This document shows positions 11,662-25,574 of a stretch of 56,888 nucleotides of DNA, piece by piece; the first letter of the stretch is position 1; every line of letters starts with the position of its first letter. Origin of the DNA: Acanthaster planci (Eukaryota; Echinodermata; Asteroidea; Valvatida; Acanthasteridae). The position numbers and the translations under genes are program-made. Where the stretch lies: the NCBI RefSeq assembly GCF_001949145.1, contig NW_019091624.1:40421-97308 (forward strand). The letters run 5' to 3'. Under the pieces are notes generated by a model that saw only the letters and a list, made by a program, of their open reading frames with translations, searched no databases and was not told the origin of the DNA.

Positions 11662-14056
11662 CTAAAAATGTAAACAGAAAAAACATACCACATAAACCTT
11701 TACTTTTTATTGCAACGCGCTGAGCAGGACCACATGTTGCTGGAAGTTCGAAGAAGTGCTATTCATCAAAAAGGAGGACTGATTAAAAAGGAAATTAAAC
11801 ATCAAAGACACACTGTGAAGAGAGACAACGAGAGGCAGGACATGTCCAAATTACGTGAAACACTAAATTACTTCATCAAGACACAACAGCAAGAGAGCGA
11901 AAATCAATGTTGGCATTATAACCATTGGAGTTCATCTACCGTATAGAGTTTCCTAGTTCACAGTAAAGTGAAGGCAAAAGTTGCAGTGCTAGGTTAATGA
12001 TTACGTTGCTGTAAAAAGCTTTACTATGGTCTGAGGGATGACTAGCCACTGCATATCAGCCAGAAAGCCGATTTGTATCCAATGCCCTGTGCAATAGGAA
12101 ATGAGACAATTTTCTGTCACGATTTCAACCATCACAAATCACATCTGCTAATACGATTACCGTATAAGTAAGGCTTGAAACATCAAGCGGAGTCTAGTGT
12201 TACGGTAATAAATAGGTTATGATTGATATCCTGATGATGGTGTTAGGGAAAACATTAATTTCTTCTTGACAATTGATCAAAGGACTAGCACGAAGAGGAG
12301 AGCATGTACATGACAATGCGGTCGTTTCACAATAATGCGCCACCAAGAGTTTGCAACACGTTGACCAATCATAACGAGCGAAAATTGTTGACCCTTTGCA
12401 AACGCGCATTGGGTCGACAAATTTTGCGCATTGTGATTGGCAACGCGTTCCAACTCTTGGTGGCGCACTATTGTGAAACGGCCGTATTGTCTGTCCACTC
12501 GTTTTGTTAACCAGACAACTTTAGCTTTTGAAACAGTCTCCGGTCTCTCCGGACTTGGACCTGGACCTAGAGTAACCTGAAGTCCCAGCTGAATCAGAGA
12601 TCTTGTAATTATGAAGTTTTATACCTTTATGAATTTTATTGCGACAATTCGCTGCTCACTAGGCTTTTCTGGCATGAACTGCTTGCGCACATAGCTCACG
12701 CACCTCAGTTTTTGACTGGGGGCCAGCAGCCTACGGCACTTTCCGTTGTATGGTTGTCGTTGATTTATACATTGATTTAACGAGTAGCCCTAAAGGAAGA
12801 TATCCGCAGAGGGACAATCTCTCACTGTCACCCAGCTTTGCAATCAACAGTTCATGTCGGAAATGTCTGACATTTCCCACTGACTCAGAATGAACAACCG
12901 AAAAATCTGGCATTATTGATAAGAATGGCACGCAATGCTGACAAGTGGCTAGATTCGTCTGTACTTTCTCTGAAGGGAGTAATTTGACCTCTTTTATGGT
13001 CTTTCATCGCTATTTGTCTTCCAGAGAAATGCTTTTCTCGACTTTCCCTGGGTCGTCGCGCGGTCACCAGCTATGTAAATATCTCCGTCTGGTTCCGCTA
13101 ACATTGAGTACAGTTTTCACTCATTCTGGTTTTGCAACATTGAGTAGCGTTATCACTCATTCGTTTGCCGGCACCAGACTAGTTTTGGCTGAGTCCTGAA
13201 AAGAACAGGATGATGAGACCACTATCCTCTTTGTACTGTGTAATGCTTGTTGACAGCACTCAATACGTTGATATTTACACTCAAGAGTTGATGGCTACTG
13301 GCGAAGTCGAGTTGGTTTTAAGCATGCCCTCTTACGTGAACTTGAAAAACGTTTACAACCAAACTGAGTGATGGGACAGAATAAAGAGAATAAAAAAGAC
13401 ACTACATCTATATGTGCCGATAAGGAAAATAAATTCTACGTAACTTTTCCGAGTGTTAGACCTGAGACTTAATGATGTCATAATTTGTTTACTGAAACAT
13501 ACTCTTTCCTATGGCAGTAAGATGGGACGCGATCCATTGAGCTCCCATAGGAAGGCGATTAATGTAAAAAAGGAGTGACGTTATGACTAAAATAACACTT
13601 GGTAACCGTATTTATGTGTAGTCATTTAATATTCCTTGCTTTGTCCACGATCGGGCGTTGTGGATTAGGATTTCATCATCACCCTTACCAACTTATAAAT
13701 AGACTTGAACAGGATGACGTTATAAAAAAAGGATGGTAATCATTTGTGACATGGTGTAGTCGGTCTACTCCGTTTGGTAAATTCAACTCTTGATTCCTTT
13801 AACCACAAATGAAGACTTGTTTCAACAAGTAGGCAAAGTATCGCTTACCGAGAAATCATTTAACTGATGAGCGGTTTGTACGACTTATCAGGGTGGCGGC
13901 AAGCTTTCTGTGAAGTGGTAGTTTGTACCATCTCCCCAAGTTGGTCTCTGGAGAAGGACTTTGACGAAAAGCTTGCCGAAGCTTCCCCTAGAAAACAGAC
14001 GTGCACGTGAGTTCGCTCACGTAGATGCAGTGACAGTTTCTCATCTCAGTACTTAC
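11662..14056 (-). other. SLC27A upstream region, possible 5' UTR intron
   Basis: A good acceptor (pyrimidine-rich, TTTTTAG on the minus strand at 11662-11663) lies 36 bases before the SLC27A start, so the 5' UTR may be spliced. A matching donor is at 14055-14056. Besides the MITE at 12312-12491 I see no coding exon. The open frame at 11710-11946 begins without ATG and matches nothing I know. Confidence 0.35.
12312..12491. mobile_element. MITE with about 75-bp inverted repeats
   Basis: The two halves are inverted copies. The left has CGTTTCACAATAATGCGCCA then CCAAGAGTTTGCAAC; the right, read on the minus strand, has CGTTTCACAATAGTGCGCCA then CCAAGAGTTGGAACGCG. Both ends read GACAATRCGG. At 180 bases it has no room for a gene and would fold into one long hairpin. 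Target duplications are unclear. Confidence 0.75.
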
Positions 14057-14115
14057 CGCAGCGGCGCCGGTCTTTAGTGCTTTCTAAGTATAGGTTGGAG
14101 TATAATAAGGTTCGG
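14057..14115 (-). other. Candidate non-coding first exon of SLC27A
   Basis: The minus strand has a short GC-rich stretch (CCGGCGCCGCTGCG) followed at once by a consensus donor GTAAGT. An AT-rich TTATTATA stretch lies further upstream. It could splice to the acceptor at 11662. The 5' limit is unknown. Proximity and splice signals are the only evidence. Confidence 0.25.
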
Positions 14116-14129
14116 CGGATGGATGGGTG

Positions 14130-17100
14130 GGGGTGCACACCCCACTTGATTCCTAAGTTCCCATGGACATAACAACTTTGGTACACATTGTGTATTGATC
14201 TCTATGTTGTGCATCATACACAAGTTTACTACAACGCCGACAGGGGTTTCATTACCAATTTTCTGTTTTACCCTTTTTGCCGGAAAAATTTCAAGTTCAA
14301 GGAAACTAGCCTATAGCCCCTTGAGACAGGCCTATGCGTGCCAGTAAAACTTGACTCTAGTCCAGCTGCTATCGTGCTGACGGATGGGTCCCGTCCCTTA
14401 AGGGGCTGGGTTTCATTAAGCCACGCTCATTGACGAACCATCGGGCTAAGTCATGCCAGAGTATATACTTGAAATTATCCGAAAACAAGAAAGCGTCAGA
14501 AGGCAAGGAGGGGACACAGGGTTCCAACCAGGGGTACTGCACTCTGCAGCGGAATTACATCTTAATTTGATTCAGAGGGATTTTCTTGTGCAAGTTGTGT
14601 GACCGACTGCAGTAAACAAGACACAGGTAATGGTATTACCACTGCACAAGAAACTAATTACTTGTGGCCAGAGCACATGGTAAATATGGTCAGCGAGTAG
14701 ACTTTTCTCCTGTGGAACGGACCTTCACCTTGAGTATTACCTCCAAGGCATATTGTGGTATATCGCTTATTTCTTGAAGTTATACAACTTTTGGCGGGAA
14801 CTACAGGGTCAAATTGTGCCTCAATTTAAAACTTTATTCACACTTTCCTAGCCATGCAGAACAAGCGTCTCGTAAGAGAACCTGATCAGTTTTTTCTAAA
14901 GTTTTTACGAAATTATTCTACACTTCCTCATTGTACAAGCAAATGTCCATAATAAGTGGACAAGAACGGAAATATGATCCAAATAAAACAAGTAAATCTT
15001 GGCATTTTCATGATACGCAATGTTTGAATTATTAAACTCGGATAGGCTGACAAATGATGAATGAAAAAAGTTTTGATCCAAGATAATCATAGCCTTTCTC
15101 TTCGCTAGGCGGAAACTCGACCTGCTCGGCTATTAGCCGTATAAACTCTGCACATGCGCAGAGGCACCTTTCAAGCTGATCTCATTGAGGTCTAACGCAC
15201 GCTTCATCAATACAAATCAATAACAAATAGAAATGTACATATGCGAGGATATGGTAGTTCACTGACTATTCGTGACTGGTTTTGCAGACCGCTAGAGGGC
15301 AAATCAGTTTTTTTTCCAGGTGGGACCAGACCAGAAAGCGGCGATAATTGAAGTTTTCATAGTGGGGGGCTTCATGTGGGCCTGCCTGCAGGATATAGAG
15401 CCTTAAGGAACATGCATGGTATTTCATTATTGGTTGAATCTGTTGAAGTTTGGGAATTCCAAAGGCAAAACAAGATGCAGTCACTGTAAGGCGTGTTTGT
15501 GGCTATAGGGAGGAAGAGACATACTCAATAGGTGCTCGGCTTGCATTAACCAGAAATGATCTCATTTTCAAAAATCGAAAGAATTCGAGGACACCATATG
15601 AGAAACGCACATAACAATTATTTTCAAATAAGTGTCCCTTGAATGACCCTGAAGGTGTGAATTTTCCCTGGTATCAATGACAGAGCACTTTCTTAGGTTA
15701 GTCTCCATTCTAAGTCGGGCGTCATGTTCAAGTTCATGTTTACAATGAAGGATTGAGTGGCTTCCACCTTCCATTATTCCTTCCATCGTTCATCTTTGTG
15801 CCAACGGTCTTATATTTACCACCACAGGATTTTGTTTATCCAATAGGCTTTTTATTGTGCAAACCTGTTTGCAAATAATGATGCCGAGATGTTTTTGGAG
15901 TCTAACGGAGGCAGAAATTATTGAGAAAGTTTTGCTGTGAATAGAGTAACCTCTTCAACTTACCTTTCTTTGGTTGGTCACTGTCTCAAATTAGAAATTA
16001 AGCTAAAGGTCGTCGAAATGATTTCAAAATTCTGTTAATAACTTACTGCAGCATGTAAGCTGTAAACATAAACGGAGTCAATGCGTTTATTAATAAGCTT
16101 AAACTATGTTTTCACCACAAATTTTGGACTGACAAAAGCTAAGCCCGGCAGTGACAAAACGCCCTTGGCACTTGGTTTCCATTTAAGGTCACGTGGTTTT
16201 AACGATCATTGCATTACAGAAAGTACCAGCCCACTCGTTGTATAAGGTTGGGCAGTTTAAAATATTTGTTGACGGGGATGACATAATAATAACATATTTT
16301 CGAATCAGAGCTTTCATATGCATTGCGAGAAACTCAAAGTACAACCCGTAACTTGCCCGAGATGTTGATACTCTGCTAATTGCAGTGTAGAGCTGTGAAT
16401 GATTTCTTTATTTGTTTGTTTTCGCCATGGCCAGTGGTTGCGATTTCTGAATCTTTCAGGCGACTAAAATGGCATAAAAAATTTTGAAAAGCGGGTATAC
16501 GTCCGAAAAGCGGCGGGCTAGACAAGATCCGTTTAAGTGTGCTTGGTGCACGTTGTTCACTCTAGCCACTTGCGTGCACAATATCATGTACTTACCCAGT
16601 TTACGTCCATTCCATCGCAGTTTGCATAGATGCTTAAAGGTAAAATCACATGGAAATTAAGTGCAACGTTTGTTCATGCACGTGGTGATAAATAATGGTG
16701 AACACACTGCCATCAGTGTCCACTGTCATTGGTGGAGGCACCTTGCTATCGACGCTCATGTCGGTGCTCCGGAAGAAAGTTTGCCACGCGGAGGTTTTTC
16801 AAAAAGTTAATTCGAAATTAAAATAACCCGAACATTACAGTACACGTCGCCTTGAGTAAGATATCTTCTTGAGGATATGAATTCGGGAAATATTTGTCAC
16901 AGAGCTAAGTCTCATACCGCGACAATTGGTAATACTGAATATCTTCAAAATGGCAAATGCTCGTGGAAAGTAGGGGCCTCCGTATATGATTGAGATACCT
17001 GTAAATTATGAATGGAAGATTCCTGCTACGTGTGGGACGCGTGGAACATTACCGTTTACACCTGTTTTGCTAATCTCTGCGTGAAGTGGTACGAAGGAAA

Positions 17101-20100
17101 AATCTGGATCGTATCCACCACAGAATGGGAGTACATGCACAACTATTCTGTCAATTATTTAAAGCCCCAACATAGGATCTTGACAGTTGGGGCACTTTTC
17201 CAGCAACATCTGGGGTAAGAGTAAGACATGCCAAGGATAAACGTGCTGAGATTTGAATTATTGAGAGTGAGAATAAGGCTAGTGGGCAAACATTCGATCA
17301 TTGTACTTTGAGAGGGCTTACCACGTCCCATACCGGTATTAAGACATAATCTGTCACTAGTCGGTTGTCACACTCACTTTTGTATACAAAGTCAAGAGGA
17401 AGCAACAGTTATCCCCCTTTTTCAGCCAAGATTGTGTTGAGTTTGGAACCGTTTTGCCCCCGTCATATATCCCACTAAGCTGCGTTTGAATTTCTCCAAG
17501 TGTCATGTGTCTCAAACATACCGTTAACAGTGCGTAATATACACACACCAATGTCCGGCACATGTTTGCATGTATTACATGCAGGACAGTACGGTGGCTC
17601 TTTTGCCATGGCGAGCCTTGGTGAAGGCGTTGGACTTGTGATACCGTGTTATAAAAGACAGGTCCGTAGACTGGGCAGGCCACGCTGACGTGCCCACGCA
17701 TGTGCACGGGTAGCAGTACGTTTGTGCATAGTTTTTGGTGGTTTACCGTAGTACTGTATCGTATGCCATGACAGTACAGTGTTGTTCAATTGTTTGTCGT
17801 AGTTTGCGTGCGTGCGTGTGTGCATGAGTTCGTGCGTATTACTCTCTCCTTGGCAAAAAGCCGCATAGATCGCCTGGGAAAAATCTTGCCCCAAAAAACC
17901 GAGATACAACTCACACTAGTCATAATTTGCAGGAAATACCACTTGTTACTGTCATCGGGGATCTATTTCTGAAATTCATTTAGCTTAACCTCTTAGAGGA
18001 CTTTTTTTCTTCTTTTTCACTTTCTGCCTGATCTGTTGATTTTCAACACTTTCGTGTCGCAAATGGAAATTAATCAATTAATTTATTTACAGACACAACT
18101 GTCATCGTAAGAGAATCGGCATCTGGCTCTTAAATGTTAGAATATACAGTTTTCTCTTCAATTATCTTGGAAAATAATAGAAAAAAAGTAAGTTTTTTTA
18201 TGGAACGATCTTACTGTTATGTAACAGCGCCGTGCAGGCTACTGGTACAGTATAAGCCTAATGTCAGCTGCGTGAGGTCAACTTGCAGGTTCGAAAAAAT
18301 GCGAGTATACTATTGAAAATTATGCTTGTTTATTCAATTTATATTTCTTCACGATTCATGGAAGTTTCATGAAGGCTACGGATTGAATAAAATGCATGAA
18401 GCCATTTTGAAGGTGTTTTAGCAATATTATGAAGGAATACTGTAAAATTTTCAGTACTTTACTGGTAGCGCGGGTACCAAACTGAATTAACACCTTTATG
18501 ACAGTAACTTGATCAATGTTACAATTTTATTGGATAGTAATTAACTATAAAAGTTACAGTAATTGATCACGGCTAAGTTATATTAATGAAGAGCGGGCAC
18601 GAAAAACAACCATTTTCGTTGATAATGTGTATAGTTCAATTACGGATTCATTCTACACGTTTATGTTCAAGTATAATTATGTATAAGGTTACGACTCCCT
18701 TACCTCGTATCCAGATACATTTATCTTGATCACGGCTGCACTTCATTTACGTTATTAATGTATACTCCTTTGATGTAATCATTGGCGTTTACATGCAAAA
18801 CTACACCCACACAGCACATCAGACACTTGTCAAAATAATGTCAAAAGTTTACGTAAAGGGTATAAAATGGTAAAATTACTTGACAAAGTAACAACGCCCC
18901 ATTCATGGCAATATGCAAACTGGAGTCCAATTTTACACTGGGAAACATTTCTGTCAACTAACACAGTATCGTGCTGAATTTCACAAAAGTACAGTAAATA
19001 CGTGCAATAAACACGTTAGTTTACTGTTGGTGTTAAGGTCGTTTGCAGTGAATAGACTGGCTGACAAAGTATAAAAAGGAGTGAAAGAACCTTGCATAAT
19101 TTATGAAAGACCTGCAAGGAAAAAAGTGGGTTTTCTGCATCTTGATAATCCACATATTGGACGAATAGGGCCAAGTGACGAACTTAGTCTCCAGAATCTT
19201 GGATATACGAGCCACTGATGAAATTTCAATCAACTATTTTGTTCGTGTTGACGGGGTATTAACGGGCTTCGAATTAGCTCCAACCTGTACGCCACCATCA
19301 GAGGAGCGCTCTCTTCAGGCTGACGGGGCCAGCTATCACAGAGCACTTTTACAACAAACAACGACTCGTTACGTGGGGTGCACTAGGGGTCAGACCCGTT
19401 TTAGCGAATTGAAAAATCGACAAGTCAGAAAATGATGACAGGTTGGAGGGATATGAGATCTCAATTACGACCGAAGCTTGGTTTTTCCCTTGAGCTGGCC
19501 GACGAACTTGAATACGGACGTTAACCTAGTACTGAACTACCTTTTCTAATTACTAGGAATTCTCAAAGGATCGTCAGAGGATTGGGAAAACTTTCGAAAG
19601 GAGGAAAATGGGTACACTGGCTAAGGGCCAGGTTTTGCAAAACGTGTAAGTACGTAATCACTTGATAATGTAAGTTTAGCTAGCAGGTAGGGCAGTTGGA
19701 CTTGAAGGGAATTCAACAGTTTGATCCATTCAATCAAGTGGGATCGATAAAGTACTGGTTGGCATACCAGATGGACTTTACATTCTCATCTACAGTAATC
19801 TTGCAGAGATCCTGTGGTAGACCGCTAAACGATTAGAAACTGGAGCACACCGCGACTGTGGTCGTGTCACGGGTGGTCGATAAACGGTGGCTAATTCCTT
19901 GGAAAAATCACAAATTTCGTCAGTATTGGCCTTGCTCTCGGTCTCATCTTGGACCTTTGAAAGGACGTAGTGGTGGGAATTCTGAAATTTCATTTCATAA
20001 TAAATCTATTTTTGGAAGAAGGTTTTATAATTTGACAAAAAATCATCCAAATCATCCAAACAATACCATCTGAAGTTCCTATATTTAATTCGTCTCATGG

Positions 20101-20940
20101 AAAATTTAATATTCAAAAGTTCAAGTTCTTGTCAAGGCAGTTTATCTCAAAGTCAAGCATCGTTTGCCAATAAATTTGTCCATCAGCAAGAGCTGCAAGT
20201 TCTGCTAACTTAGCGCATCATTTGCCTTACTTGTAAGTCATATCTCGAAGGATAAGCTGTAATACCCAGCGGCCTGGGCCGGCCCGCTTAACTCGTTTCC
20301 CGTCAACTTTCTATGACCCCGCTTCTTCATGTTTTCTCTCGGTTCTTTCCTCTCCCTTTCGAGTACAGAAAAAATGACTGAGTCGTTATTGCTTGCGACA
20401 TTTTCCTGACAATGTTGACAAACAATAATGATGCCTGTTATCTTGTCAATACATTTTTGGTGAGTATGTTTACTTGAGGAGGATGTGACGCATGACACAA
20501 TTATTGTTATGACTAGCGTCCTCTCGTGACCATGCGCAAAATGCAAAGGAGGAACACGACAATGTGGTTGAGGAAACAGCTAGGAGTTACATATTTTTAC
20601 TCACGGCATAAACTTCTCACTTAGGAGAAAAACTGAGATCTGATAAGGCACGACTAGTGATTAATATACCAGGGTTATTTCTCCAGACGAGTCCCAACGT
20701 TTTAGAATGCTCTACCTCACGCACGTGTCTGCAAAGTTCTTACATGTAGCTCAAGATTGATCATCATCGTCGTCAGCGCTCTGTAATATCCATCAGGTGT
20801 TATTCCAATTGGCGTAACAAACCGAGAGTTTGTTCATTGGGTATTGAAAAATGAAAATAAAACATGCCTGTGTTATGATTTTGGCAAATGAGGACATCGG
20901 ATGAACTTTAAAGTAAAGAAAACTTCTTTTAAACTTTAAA
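14130..20940. other. Long region with no supported gene
   Basis: No open frame over about 116 codons and no recognisable exon was found. A short ATG frame at 16695-16826 stands out by composition. A small (GTGC)-rich run lies near 17803-17840. The rest looks like ordinary AT-rich intergenic DNA. Confidence 0.4.
16695..16826 (+). other. Short open frame, 43 codons, unknown
   Basis: The frame starts ATGGTGAAC and ends TAA. Residues 10-25 are small and hydrophobic (VIGGGTLLSTLMSVL), followed by a basic RKK, so it would encode one membrane-like helix with a basic tail. The stretch has higher GC than its surroundings. No family is recognised and no expression signal is visible. It may be a chance frame or part of an exon. 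Confidence 0.15.
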
Positions 20941-20959
20941 GCAAAATCATCCCGCGTAA

Positions 20960-21540
20960 TGAAAAGTTAAATGTCTTTGACGGAGACTTTTGCCAGTGTA
21001 ATCAAATGATAGATGAGCTTCCTAAACTACCACATGAAGACTATATCACTCCAACACCTCGTTGTGAACTTTTTAAGACCAGTTTTAGTTACAGAACTCC
21101 CATTTTCATGAGCAGCCTCCCAGCAATGTTGCGAAGCTGTTGCCCATGAGTAATTCCGTCTTCGCTTCAAAAAGATCGCCTTTAACATGAATGTTTGGAA
21201 TTGCTTTTATTGCTGTATTCAAATGTTGCTTCCTGGTCAGTAGAAGGAATTTATCTGATATTGATAGGTTCATTTAATTATATTGTAATTCAGTACTCTG
21301 TAAGACTGTTAGTTTGTTCGTACTTTATTCTTATATCTTTTACTTAAACATCTTAAATCTTTATGTACATTTTGGTAGTTCTTATCTACTATCTACTTCT
21401 TTTGCTTGAAGTTTTTGTTTATAGGTTTTGGTTGACTGTGGTTTTAAATGAGGGCACTAATAATCAGCCTGGCGCTGGAAGGGTTACCCTCAAAAAGATT
21501 AAGTTTTAACATATAAAATTCAATAAACTAAATCTTAATT
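20960..21540 (+). mobile_element. Degenerate 3' end of a LINE retrotransposon
   Basis: In one frame (about 21063-21134) the translation contains ELFKTSFSYRTPIF and SSLPAML, resembling the conserved C-terminal R..LFKNSF..R....WN.LP stretch of CR1/jockey-type reverse transcriptases. After a frame change it ends in SSLQKDRL and a stop, again like LINE termini. A non-coding tail follows. The 5' part with the polymerase domain is absent. The clade is uncertain. Confidence 0.4.
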
Positions 21541-21544
21541 CCAA

Positions 21545-24500
21545 CTCTGTGTGTTGTTAAAGTTTCAGGATCTTGTCATGTAAAATAATTAATATCGTTC
21601 GAAAGTAAATAAGAAAGGAACCCTCATTAAAAAAGAAAGGAAAGAGTATCACAGTGCAGTGTGTGATTTAAAATTGCAGAAGATTTTTAGTGACATACTG
21701 ACAGTTTTTATTGTGTCGTACCAGATGCATGATCTGACCTATACATAACCTTACATAATCCTCAAACTGTCTGGCACACAATTTGCATTAATGTCAAATA
21801 TGATTCCAGTAAAAGCCTTTAATTTGACATTTCTATAATTTTCCACTTCCAATTTTCATTGTCCTCTACTAACCATTTATTCTTCTTTTTTTCTTTTTCT
21901 TTTTTTTTTTGGTTTTTTTTTGGTTCAAGGGAAAAGAAACCCATTTATTCTTTTAACCAATGAAGTACATTAACCTTGATATTTCCCTGTAGAACATCTC
22001 GAACCCGTCATCCGATTGCGTCATTTTGTGCCATCCCTGTGATGGAATTCGTCACCACAAGGTCAAAGGAAACCACTGAACTTTTTATGAACTTTCTGCG
22101 TTCATGGATGCACTAGAAAAATCCCCATTTTCTTCACAAAAATGAAGGGGAAAATTAAAGGATGGTCACAGGGTTCAATATAGCGTGGAGTCAAAAATAA
22201 CAGCAGAAAATCGCGTGAGAAAGTATATCAAATTGTTAAGTTTGATAATTGTAGGCGCGGAGGTAAATAACACATAGAATCCAAAACAAATTGCATGGGA
22301 AACTCAAGTTGGCAAGAGGAGCGCATAAATCCAGGCTGTCGAGGCGCTGTAATCTGTGCACAAGTGCACGCTAATTATCTAATAGCCTCGGTATCAATAT
22401 CCCGCTGATTAATCACAGATGATGAAAGATTGATGGCCAAAAGCTTTCCCAAAGTCATTAAATAGAAATGGACTGCGTTGTATTTTGACTGGCAGTCAGT
22501 TGATACTGTGAGTATTCGTGCAAGCTACAGCTGAAATCATAAATGGCTTGTCGCAGTGACCAAGATAAATGGACAAATTCAAAGAGGTGGGGAAATTAGA
22601 AAAAATTAGGAAGACTTACCACAGACTTTACAGAGAAACTTCAATGCGGTTCTTGTGAAAACATTCACCTGTTGACAACAGTGAAAACATACCCGTTAAA
22701 CTTTAACCGATGGAAAGAAGTTGCATTAGTTTACTAGATGGGTTGATTAAAACAAATTTGAAATAGGATCTAAGGCTCAGAATCGAAAGCCGGGGGAAGT
22801 CGGAGCAGGACTAGACAGCAAAATGAAAGGAAATTCGAATACAAGGTCATGGTGACAAAACTCGTATATATGACGTGAAAGGGCGAAAATAATTGATTGG
22901 AAACGAGACACGGTAAACGTGTTTTTCAGCGCAGGGAACTCTCAATTGACAAATGGGAAAATGAGTGAAATTTTGATCGAGACACTTCAGAAAACGGCTT
23001 TTCAACAAAATGTAAAAATTTAGAATAAAAATTAGGACAAATTTTGAAGAACGGCAGTAATTATGTGAACAATTCCAAATGTACGAGGCAGGAGCCAAAG
23101 AAATTACCTTAAAAACCAAATGCTGAATGAAGTGTGATCATGGCACTAGGTTTTCATATCAAGAAAATTTTTACAGCAAAATTTAAGTTGATATTTTAAC
23201 TAAGTGTAACATAACTACTGACCTATCTCTCCACATGGTTTCTAAGCTTGCTTCACGATGGCTGTTGAAGTCCCCAAACTATCTCTGAGCTTGGGGTGAA
23301 TGCTTTATCTCTTTTATATTTTCAACTGTGGGCGCAGTTTCTTTTCAAATTCATAAAAAGGTGCATTCATGACTATAAGGCCTACGCCACCTGGTGATAG
23401 TTAAATTGTGGACTCTAAAACGTCATCAACTTTCCACCCGTATAAACTACACCTGTGAAGCGTGGGTTATGTTGGTTCTCAATGATACAGGAACGAACGC
23501 AAATAACACTACCAGGAATTGTGACAATTTTCGCTTTCCAAAGTACCACGTATTTGCCTGTCAACACATCCGCTGAACTTACGTAAATGAACAAAGCAGG
23601 GATTTTCCTATGATGTATTTCTTTTAGAGCTTCGACTTTTAACAATGCATATCGTTTATAAACGACAGCTATCTATTTTAGTTTGTTTCTTGCAGTCATC
23701 CCGATCTGACGTAATATTCCTTGAAATGAAGATATAATGAAATACCCCGTTAAGTTCTTGTGAATTTTATTTTGGGTACTTGAGGGTTATACATTCATAT
23801 AAACAAGTAAGCGGAAATGTTTGAAAGTTCATTTCGTGGAAATTGAAACAATTGTGATCCTGTTCAGCAACACAGTGAAGATAAACAAACAAAAAGTACT
23901 TACTTTTGACTGACGGCTGTGTTCGATGTTTGACAAAATTATGATGTGTGATGCTTGCTGGTCCAATTATATAAAGATCTGACGGGTGGCTCTGATTGGT
24001 CGGCACCGTCAGGTTGTAAGCAAATCACGTCAAAGTTAGACACCAAAATTGGCATACTGCCGACTTCTCGGAGAGTGAAGGATTGGCAATACCCATGCAG
24101 CGTTGTGAAGTCAACCGGAGGGCACCCCAAGGCTCTTGGGAGGTTGCTAAATCAAGAAAGAAGGGGAAAGAGAACATGTAAAAGAAAATCACTCTGGAGT
24201 GCACGCATAACTGCAGGTTCTGGTTAGCAGCTGGAAATCTGGGCATAAGAACTATTTTTTTTACAAAAAAAACTTCTGAGAATTGGTTCGAGTTCCTTGT
24301 TGGGAAGAAAATCCCAGGATTTACTGAACTCGATTGTACTTACCGTAATAGTGAAAAAATCGAAATATCCTTGCCATACTTTCACTGTGATAATTCAACT
24401 TAGGGCTGCAGCGTGCATGCTTGTTTGTAGTCGTGTACACAGACAGAAAAATCTTCAGAGAAAAGTATTTTGCGTGTAAAGAGAACGCTCATAGAAAGCG

Positions 24501-25570
24501 CCTGGTAGCTTGATATGATGCAAGACTTTATGCAAAGTGAAGTTTAAGAATTAGCTTCTGGCTCAGCTGCTTTGCAGGTATATTAACACTGTACTTGTGT
24601 TATCTGACTTTATGGAACTGAGTAGTGACTTTTGCGATATAGTTATCCCGTTGATATGGGACTCAATTGGAGATACTGTTATCATTACAATGACGCACAT
24701 TTTCCGAAACACCAATGTGGTGGCAAATCGCCCAACGTAGGTTGACATTGCTCACATATTTCATGAAATCAGGCACATTAGATTTAATTATTTAGTCGTT
24801 TGTCCCCAATTTGTACGAAACTCCACTGGGCCAGAACACTGCCACTGTCCACACGACATTAGATCCTGAGAACAATCCAACCGTCTGTTTTAACCATAAT
24901 ACATGCACAATCAATCAGGGCACGAATCAAAATTCCATCTTTTGGGATGTTGTTGTGTGATACACTCTGGCTATATAGGCGTAGAGGTCGATTCCTGCTT
25001 TCCGCAAATCTTTAACCCACATGGGAGAAGCGAAGGGGACCACGTTTTTCTCATTTTGCCTGCTGGGTACTTGGGGGAGTACGCCCAGGCTAGCTGCAAG
25101 CTGCGTGTGACGGTTGTGCGCTGGACCCACACAGGGCATGAAAGCAAGACCCCACCGTGAACTTTCCCTTACGTTCCGGAATGATTACGGAATCAACTTG
25201 GGACATCTAGTCATTTGGCTCGAAAGTAAAAGGCATGTAAAGGGCTCGGATAATGTATAGACAGGCTCTAAAAAGCAAAAATCCCCTCCCTGGCTTGGCA
25301 AACTGCCGATAAACTGACTCAGTGGCATTTCACATCACCGATGGAAGCCTCGACGGAACTACTTTGTTAAATGTATCACACCGGGACATGAGCATTAGTT
25401 TATCAGTGGTTCAGCACCAACCCATAAGAGACAAACCTTCCTCATTTGGACCAACACAGGTGTTCTGATATCTGGAATAAAAAAAAACAATGCTTGCTAA
25501 AGCACAGACAACAAATCTTGGCTCCTGATATTTTGTTTACAGCTATTTTCGCATGTCATTCAGCATGGTC
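21545..25570. other. Intergenic, no supported gene
   Basis: It includes a T-rich run at 21880-21930. Frames at 23955-24246 and 24903-25160 overlap on both strands and match no family I know. A TATATAAAG box at about 23968 has no recognisable downstream exon. Confidence 0.4.
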
Positions 25571-25574
25571 GTAA

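Noticed and set aside
11710-11946. Charged open frame next to SLC27A
   Set aside because: It starts at TTG and matches no family; probably chance in a purine-rich strand.
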